A stretch of DNA of 6,600 bases, from positions 1-6,600 of the forward strand of contig DOFS01000489.1 in the NCBI GenBank assembly GCA_003523945.1. The letters are read 5' to 3'. The translations under genes and the position numbers were made by a program. The notes beneath the pieces were generated by a model. It searched no databases. It saw only the letters and a list, made by a program, of their open reading frames with translations, and was not told where the DNA came from. This document shows, piece after piece, positions 5,483 through 6,600 of the stretch; position 1 is the stretch's first letter, and every line of letters starts with the position of its first letter. The DNA comes from Nitrospiraceae bacterium (GTDB lineage: Bacteria > Nitrospirota > Nitrospiria > Nitrospirales > UBA8639).

Positions 5483-5489
5483 TTCACGA

Positions 5490-6140
5490 GTGAAGACACA
5501 AGCCAACTGGTTCATCATGGTGTTCATTGCCAGTCTCGGCATCATTGGATGTCAGGGTACCGGGAAGACCGTGAATTTTAACCCCCATGCCTCCCCGTCC
5601 ATGATGAAGGCCCAGATCCCCCATGACGAGGATCTGACCATTCTTGTTGAGCCGTTTCAGGATAAACGTACCGAGAAAAATCGCATTGGATCCCGCACGC
5701 ATTTTTGGGGTGGTGCGACTCACTTTAACGTTTGGAATGGGAAAGTCGGCGAAGGCATGGGTGATCTTGCCATGGAATACCTTAAGGAGCAGAAATGGAA
5801 CGTTTCCCGGCCGACCACATCTGAACCCCGCCTTGGTAGTTCTCCGGCCGATGTCATTCTGACAGGCGATATTCTATCTTTTGAGGCCAACGCCAAAAGT
5901 GGATTTGGCTTTACCGATATTGCGGTCCAAATACGGGTGGGCTTTGAAGCCAAAAATGCGGTGGATGGGAGCACCGTCAGAATGGTGCTCGGGGCGAATG
6001 GAACCGACAGCGTGGTCATGTTCGATCCACAGGATGTGGAGCGGCTCACGAATCTCGTCGCCAAAGACTTATTTCATCAATTATTTCAAGATCTGACAGT
6101 TAAAAATCGGGCGCTCCAATTAAAATCCGAACAGTCCTAA
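5490..6140 (+). CDS. Outer-envelope lipoprotein of unknown function, possibly YajG-like
   Basis: With the GTG start at 5490 the protein has 216 residues. It opens with a Lys, a hydrophobic run (residues 7-19) and the lipobox IIGC with the lipidated Cys at 21, so signal peptidase II processing is expected. The next residue is Gln, not Asp, which would favour outer-membrane sorting under the E. coli rule. The mature part begins a domain at about residue 48 (DLTILVEPFQDKR), then an IGSRTHFWGG segment, a helix with GDLAMEYLKEQKW, the strand pair ADVILTGDILSFEA and DIAVQIRVGFEAK, and a C-terminal helix (DVERLTNLVAKDLFHQLF). Small lipoproteins such as YajG or ABC-transport auxiliary lipoproteins share this order (a V/I-x-P-F-x-D-x-R strand, later a conserved G-D-I strand), but I cannot assign the family firmly. 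It appears to be a single-gene unit, divergent from the 125-residue protein. Confidence 0.8.
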   Translation: MKTQANWFIMVFIASLGIIGCQGTGKTVNFNPHASPSMMKAQIPHDEDLTILVEPFQDKRTEKNRIGSRTHFWGGATHFNVWNGKVGEGMGDLAMEYLKEQKWNVSRPTTSEPRLGSSPADVILTGDILSFEANAKSGFGFTDIAVQIRVGFEAKNAVDGSTVRMVLGANGTDSVVMFDPQDVERLTNLVAKDLFHQLFQDLTVKNRALQLKSEQS

Positions 6141-6239
6141 GATGACGGGCCTCTGCTCCATTCGCCAATCGTTCTTTCTTCAAACCGTGTGTATAAACAT
6201 CTGTTGTAACCGGGAGGTGAAACGCCGCCAAACCTGATC

Positions 6240-6383
6240 ATGCCCTCAGAGGAAAGAGAACGTCTCCGACTTCATCCGAAGAAGCGAATAGTTACATTTC
6301 TCATGAATTATTTTTTTATTTTATCGGCTTCATGGGTCGCTTTATTTGGAAAAGGAGTCGTTGATGGAAACTACTGGTACTGA
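6240..6383 (+). CDS. Possible small membrane peptide overlapping the response regulator start
   Basis: An ATG at 6240 opens a 47-codon frame closed by TGA at 6381-6383. The first 16 residues are charged (MPSEERERLRLHPKKR) and are followed by a hydrophobic run of about 20 residues (IVTFLMNYFFILSASWVALF) that could span a membrane. It overlaps the response regulator by 20 bases in another frame. There is no ribosome binding site at a proper distance from 6240, and the hydrophobic run comes from T-rich DNA that may instead be promoter sequence. Probably chance. Confidence 0.12.
   Translation: MPSEERERLRLHPKKRIVTFLMNYFFILSASWVALFGKGVVDGNYWY
6352..6357 (+). promoter_or_regulatory. Ribosome binding site of the response regulator
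   Basis: AAGGAG lies 6 bases ahead of ATG at 6364. It fixes the start and leaves the usual short tail before the first strand of the receiver domain. Confidence 0.75.
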
Positions 6384-6600
6384 ACTCTCTGTCCCTCAAG
6401 CGAATATTTTAATTGTTGAGGACGAGGAAGGCCCGCGTGAGGCCTTAAAAGTTATTTTATCCCCCTATTTCAATCTCTTTACGGTTGACCGGGCGGAAAT
6501 CGCGCATCAAATTTTGAAAACCCATCCCATTGATCTCGTCACCCTCGATCTCAAACTACCGGATCAGTCAGGAACCGCACTCCTTTCCCAGATTCGGAAA
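6364..6600 (+). CDS. Response regulator, receiver domain (cut by the right edge)
   Basis: Seventy-nine codons are visible. After a 13-residue lead, residues 14-22 (NILIVEDEE) form the first strand with the acidic pair Glu19 and Asp20 that holds Mg2+. Residues 56-70 (IDLVTLDLKLPDQSG) carry the phospho-acceptor Asp62, with the conserved Pro66, Asp67 and Gly70 after it. The protein therefore receives a phosphate from a histidine kinase in a two-component system. The conserved Thr/Ser and Lys of the later strands and the output domain lie beyond the window, so the type (DNA-binding, enzymatic or single-domain) cannot be told. The gene begins 223 bases after the lipoprotein. No clear terminator or good promoter was seen in the gap, only a T-rich tract at 6311-6317. 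No kinase gene is visible. Confidence 0.92.
   Translation, partial: METTGTELSVPQANILIVEDEEGPREALKVILSPYFNLFTVDRAEIAHQILKTHPIDLVTLDLKLPDQSGTALLSQIRK

Larger units (their letters stand above)
5192..5489. other. 298-bp divergent control region
   Basis: This lies between the leftward 125-residue protein and the rightward lipoprotein. It holds tandem TTGACA hexamers on the minus strand (5234-5259), a plus-strand promoter candidate (5320-5348), and a small imperfect hairpin at about 5369-5390 (GTCC/GGAC core). The open frame of the lipoprotein extends back to 5391, but residues before GTG 5490 look non-coding. No RNA gene was recognised. Confidence 0.5.

Noticed and set aside
1..6600. Mobile element, CRISPR array, tRNA or prophage
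   Set aside because: No transposase or integrase motif, no short regularly spaced repeats, no terminal inverted repeats and no cloverleaf-like sequence were seen. The only repeat is coding.

Overview
The window looks like an ordinary, fairly gene-dense stretch of a free-living Gram-negative-type bacterial chromosome of about 50-55% GC (estimated by eye). Its gene content is a secreted Calx-beta-like repeat protein, a DUF3386 protein, a TPM-domain protein with a Gly/Phe-rich tail, a small lipoprotein and a response regulator. This set would fit a Nitrospira-like (Nitrospirota) organism, but that is an inference from the look of the proteins and no marker gene is present. No tRNA, rRNA, CRISPR array, insertion sequence, integrase or attachment site was seen.

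Layout, left to right. (1) Positions 1-610, minus strand: the N-terminal 203 codons of a secreted protein with tandem repeats of 113 residues, which continues past the left edge. (2) Positions 611-1083: a long intergenic region with a promoter candidate for the leftward gene, a 15-codon His-rich mini-ORF with a good ribosome binding site, and a clear sigma70-type promoter for the next gene. (3) Positions 1084-1761, plus strand: a DUF3386-family protein, followed by a 13-bp perfect hairpin at the convergent junction. (4) Positions 1834-4662, minus strand: a three-gene cluster transcribed in the order FAD-dependent monooxygenase, degenerate nucleotidyltransferase-fold protein, membrane-anchored TPM-domain protein. 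The last two overlap by four bases (ATGA). (5) Positions 4814-5191, minus strand: a 125-residue protein I do not recognise. (6) Positions 5192-5489: a divergent control region with tandem TTGACA hexamers on the minus strand and a promoter candidate on the plus strand. (7) Positions 5490-6140, plus strand: a lipoprotein with a clear lipobox, starting at GTG. (8) Positions 6364-6600, plus strand: the receiver domain of a response regulator, cut by the right edge.

No gene here obviously belongs to a known defence, secretion or biosynthetic system. The best candidates for something undescribed are the monooxygenase / catalytically degenerate nucleotidyltransferase / TPM cluster, and the His-rich mini-ORF between divergent genes. 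Both are modest leads. The secreted repeat gene has no stop codon in the window and is easily missed by a simple ORF scan.
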